43,257 nucleotides of DNA from Clostridiaceae bacterium (GTDB lineage Bacteria > Bacillota > Clostridia > Oscillospirales > Acutalibacteraceae). Positions 40,700 through 43,257 of this stretch are shown here, piece after piece (the stretch's first letter is position 1; each line of letters starts with the position of its first letter). Location: positions 1-43,257 of the forward strand of contig JAEERC010000056.1 in the NCBI GenBank assembly GCA_016285645.1, written 5' to 3'. Position numbers and translations under genes: made by a program. The notes below the pieces were generated by a model that worked only from the letters and a program-made list of their open reading frames with translations, was not told the origin of the DNA and ran no database searches.

Positions 40700-41881
40700 C
40701 TAAAACTTAAATGCATTCATCAGCTCTTTTTTTCTGGACTGATCAAGATGCCCATAAATATTCGCTGTGGTTTCTATATCCGCATGTCCCAACCATTCCT
40801 GAACATCTTTAAGCTGAAATCCCTTGCTCATCAGTAAACTTGCACAGCTGTGCCTTAAGTCATGAAACCTAATTGGCGGTAGTCCGTATTTTTTGAGTAA
40901 GCCAACAAAACGTCTTGTTATCTGATCCGGGTTGAACATTGTTCCATCAGGCCATTTGAAAATATAATCATTTTCAGTATAATTTTCTTTATACTTCAAA
41001 CGATTCTTATTCTCCTCCTCTCTTAAGTTAAGGAGGAGATTTTCTATTTCCTTGGACATCGGAAACGTTCTAAAGCTGCTGTCAGTCTTGGTCCTGTCTT
41101 TCTCAACAATCTTATTTGTTCTGACTACAGTGTGTTTGATAGTAACTAATTTGTTCTCAAAATCTACGCTATCCCACTTAAGGCCTAAAACTTCACTTCT
41201 TCGAAGACCATACAGTACGGTTACATATATTATGTTATATATATAATCGCCTTTGATCTTTTCAAAGAGTTCTGTCAGTTGTTCTTCGTTATAAAACGTG
41301 GGGAGCCGTCTTGTTTGTTTTGGCAATACTATGAACTCACTGGGATCGTCAATTATTAACCTCTGCATCCTGGCATCTTTTAAAATGAGCCTCAAAGTAA
41401 TCTTTAGTTTCTTAAGTGAAGTAGGACACAACGGCTTCTTATCCTTAGTTCTCTCATAATCAACAAATTCCTGAAGAATATGGTAGTCTATATCTTCCAG
41501 ATACGTTTTTGTTTCTTTAAAATAAGGAATAATATAGTTGCTACAAATATTATGATAGAAATAATCAGTCACTTCGTCTGTCCTGGCTTCATTCTCTTTC
41601 TTTTTCATCCATTCGTTTACAAATGATGAAAACAAAGTCTTATTCTTGTCAGCCTTAATACTAATAGTTTTATTTGAGGTTTGGAATGTTTCTACTTCAA
41701 TCGGCTTGGCTTCTAAATACATCTTTATTTCATTCTCAAGAATGCTTTGTGCAGCAGATTCATTTTCCGGTTTGAATTCAAGTCCGGTTTTAACATATTT
41801 TTTCGCCCATTTACCGTTTGTGTTTTTAACATTAAACACTGCATAGTACTTGCCATATCTTTCTATGAGGCTGCCTTTCAA
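40700..41881 (-). CDS. int: Tyrosine-family site-specific integrase
   Basis: A 393-residue recombinase. The N-terminal ~70 residues (GSLIERYGKYYAVFNVKN) form an AP2-like arm-binding domain. A SAM-like core-binding domain follows (about 85-190), then the catalytic domain with Arg227 in LYGLRRSEVLG, His340 and Arg343 in FHDLRHSCASLL, His366 in WLGHADIETT, and nucleophile Tyr376 in IYGHL. All catalytic residues are present, so the enzyme should be active. The start is TTG at 41881, eight bases after AAAGGAG. The ATG nearby is out of frame. It reads toward tRNA-Pro, its probable target. Confidence 0.95.
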   Translation of the reverse strand: MKGSLIERYGKYYAVFNVKNTNGKWAKKYVKTGLEFKPENESAAQSILENEIKMYLEAKPIEVETFQTSNKTISIKADKNKTLFSSFVNEWMKKKENEARTDEVTDYFYHNICSNYIIPYFKETKTYLEDIDYHILQEFVDYERTKDKKPLCPTSLKKLKITLRLILKDARMQRLIIDDPSEFIVLPKQTRRLPTFYNEEQLTELFEKIKGDYIYNIIYVTVLYGLRRSEVLGLKWDSVDFENKLVTIKHTVVRTNKIVEKDRTKTDSSFRTFPMSKEIENLLLNLREEENKNRLKYKENYTENDYIFKWPDGTMFNPDQITRRFVGLLKKYGLPPIRFHDLRHSCASLLMSKGFQLKDVQEWLGHADIETTANIYGHLDQSRKKELMNAFKF

Positions 41882-41900
41882 CTATCATTCTCCTTTCCTG

Positions 41901-41966
41901 GCTAAGTATGGCCTCACACAGAATCGTGCTACATTCGTTATTATGTCATAAGTCGCCATACTTAGC
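41901..41966. repeat. Perfect 12-bp inverted repeat upstream of int
   Basis: GCTAAGTATGGC (41901-41912) and GCCATACTTAGC (41955-41966) are exact inverted copies 42 bp apart, in the space between the mobile-element protein stop and the integrase start. It could be a pair of operator or excisionase sites, or an mRNA stem. Confidence 0.8.
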
Positions 41967-41988
41967 AAGGTTAATAAATGTATTCATT

Positions 41989-43257
41989 TTAAATACATTT
42001 ATCTTTAAAGGAAGATGTTTTGACTTTTGTGTCTATCTTTTTCTTGTTTTCTTCGAGTTTTGCCAACATTGAAGGCTTTGCTCTTGCTACAGCATCCTCG
42101 GGAATTCTATCTTTTTTATCCCAATTCTTGGCTGTATCATAAACTTCGACCTTTTCAGCCATGTTTCTTGCAACTGCAAGGGGAACCAGACCTTTATCAG
42201 CCAGTTTCTGAAAATATAAGTCCTGATTATGCATGGGGAAACCGCACATCGGGATTCTCGTTTCAGTTCCTTCCATCAATCTGCCGGTAAGAACAAGATC
42301 AAGAGCATCGGCAACCTTCTTTGCGTCTTCTCCGAAGGCTTCATAAAACTCGCCGACCTGTATAAAACAGATATGTTCGGGATAGTGTTCTTTAACCACG
42401 TTATATCGGTTCAACGGATTTTTAGGCAAACCTTCAATCTGCAAATCTTTCGGTTTATCATTGCCGAGCCACAGATTATATATTTCGTCATAACTTACCG
42501 ACATCCTGTCGGAAAGTTCAGCAAAGATCCGTTCTCTGACCACAGAATCTCCGACTCCGACTGCTTCATAGAGGTTATCTCCGTTTTGAAGCACGGTAAC
42601 AATTTCATTGAATTTTAAATCAGCGTTGATTCTTTCACCTAAATCGTCATCGGGATACTTTTCGCAATACCAGTCTTTTACGGATTCGTCCATTACATAG
42701 AATCGTTCCGGGTGCATTATTCTTTCAACTTTGACGGATATCTCATCATCGTCAAAAACTACACCTTCGAGCCAGTCTTCGGTTTCATTCCAGCTTTTGA
42801 ATGTTGCCATTGCTCCATCACCGTTGAATACAAGATAGTCATCATAACTGTCTATCTCGTTATATTCATAACCGGCGGCTCTCATAGCATCCATTATCAT
42901 TTCTTTCTTATCAGCAGATATTTCGGGAGCTGATTTCATCTGTTCAAGCTCCGCTTTTTCTTTTTCATTTAGATATCTGTCGGATTTTATAAGCGCATCT
43001 ATCTTCTTTGACACATCGTTCCAGGATAACCTTACCGATGTGGCTTTGCCCTTAGTGAGAATAACGCCTTTGGCATCGTGGCTCTCGCCGCTGTGATTGG
43101 CTCCGGAAACGGCATGGCTTCTGCCGCCGGTTCCATATTCGTTCTTCAAAAAATCGGCTCTCGCTTTATTCTCTTTATTATTCTCAAAGAATTCAGCTAT
43201 TCTCAGCTTGCCCTGACTCACACCGCTGCCGCCGCATAGAGTCTGATCAATCTCATC
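41989..43257 (-). CDS. C-terminal part of a large mobile-element protein with a MutS-domain-I-like segment
   Basis: An open frame of about 422 residues that enters from the right edge. It starts in the window with DEIDQTLCGGSGVSQGKLR, and continues IAEFF..ADFLKNEYGTGGRSHAV and LSWNDVSKKIDALIKSDRYL. These are recognisable from very large helicase/methylase-type proteins of Tn1549-like and related Clostridia conjugative elements. Toward the C-terminus, about 300-390 residues in, ICFIQVGEFYEAFGEDAKK and TRIPMCGFPMHN match the mismatch-sensing domain I of MutS. The rest of MutS is absent. The C-terminus is lysine-rich and ends KDKCI. Function is unknown. Confidence 0.82.
   Translation of the reverse strand, partial: DEIDQTLCGGSGVSQGKLRIAEFFENNKENKARADFLKNEYGTGGRSHAVSGANHSGESHDAKGVILTKGKATSVRLSWNDVSKKIDALIKSDRYLNEKEKAELEQMKSAPEISADKKEMIMDAMRAAGYEYNEIDSYDDYLVFNGDGAMATFKSWNETEDWLEGVVFDDDEISVKVERIMHPERFYVMDESVKDWYCEKYPDDDLGERINADLKFNEIVTVLQNGDNLYEAVGVGDSVVRERIFAELSDRMSVSYDEIYNLWLGNDKPKDLQIEGLPKNPLNRYNVVKEHYPEHICFIQVGEFYEAFGEDAKKVADALDLVLTGRLMEGTETRIPMCGFPMHNQDLYFQKLADKGLVPLAVARNMAEKVEVYDTAKNWDKKDRIPEDAVARAKPSMLAKLEENKKKIDTKVKTSSFKDKCI

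Larger units (their letters stand above)
40487..43257. mobile_element. Left end of an integrative (probably conjugative) element
   Basis: The region after the tRNA carries arm-type repeats, a tyrosine integrase reading toward the tRNA, a 12-bp inverted repeat, and part of a large protein typical of Clostridia conjugative elements. It is visibly richer in A and T than the chromosome to the left. The element continues beyond the right edge. Confidence 0.8.

Noticed and set aside
41975-42003. AT-rich inverted repeat at the stop of the mobile-element protein as a terminator
   Set aside because: TAAATGTATT/AATACATTTA pairs well but has no GC and no T-run after it, so termination is not supported.

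Overview
The window looks like chromosome of an anaerobic, low-GC-phylum (Firmicutes) member of the class Clostridia, probably a gut-type Oscillospirales/Ruminococcaceae-like bacterium. The evidence is the flippase (yabM/spoVB-like) - mazG (yabN) - HU - S4 protein (yabO/rqcP) - divIC order shared with Bacillus/Clostridia, a long-form hibernation factor, HemZ, a single bifunctional Rel, strong AGGAGG-type ribosome sites, sigma-A promoters of TTGACA-N17-TATAAT type, a GPH sugar symporter with GH31/GH51 enzymes, and a Clostridia-type integrative element. The genus cannot be named from the sequence alone.

Layout. (1) 1-2402, minus: the N-terminal ~800 residues of a large secreted multi-module surface protein, running off the left edge. 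(2) 2403-3637: a gene-free 1.2 kb block of three diverged copies of a composite repeat built from short palindromes. (3) 3638-9802, minus: metallophosphoesterase, FAD-dependent dehydrogenase, membrane-tethered alpha/beta hydrolase, diacylglycerol-kinase-like lipid kinase, THUMP RNA methyltransferase, hibernation factor HPF. (4) 9921-22353, minus: lone class I fumarase alpha subunit, DivIC, RqcP-like S4 protein, HU, MazG, flippase, uridine-kinase-like protein, HemZ, MBL hydrolase, Dtd, Rel and RecJ. From RecJ to the kinase the genes are separated by 17 bp or less or overlap by 4 bp, so they are probably co-transcribed. (5) 22375-27534, minus: GH13 alpha-glucosidase, Na/Pi-cotransporter-like protein and secreted GH25 lysozyme. 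(6) 27704-32468, mixed strands: Gfo/Idh/MocA oxidoreductase, extended SDR, an unusual secreted alpha/beta hydrolase with Cys where the nucleophile Ser is expected, and a lipoprotein. (7) 32525-39383, minus: a sugar-use operon (GPH symporter, GH31, exported phosphoesterase, secreted GH51 arabinofuranosidase). (8) 39528-40486, plus: an SDR and tRNA-Pro(GGG). (9) 40487-43257: the AT-richer left end of an integrative element inserted at the 3' end of that tRNA, with arm-type repeats, a tyrosine integrase and part of a very large mobile-element protein that carries a MutS-domain-I-like segment.

How they work together. The core block joins stringent response (Rel), tRNA proofreading (Dtd), repair (RecJ), house-cleaning NTP hydrolysis (MazG), chromosome packing (HU), ribosome rescue (RqcP) and division (DivIC). 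The accessory parts are plant-polysaccharide breakdown, cell-surface proteins and one mobile element. The best leads are a C-terminal hydrophobic tail shared by three unrelated secreted proteins, the Cys-nucleophile hydrolase, the phased arm-site array with a perfect 12-bp inverted repeat around the integrase, the MutS-I module in the mobile element, and the palindrome-rich repeat block.
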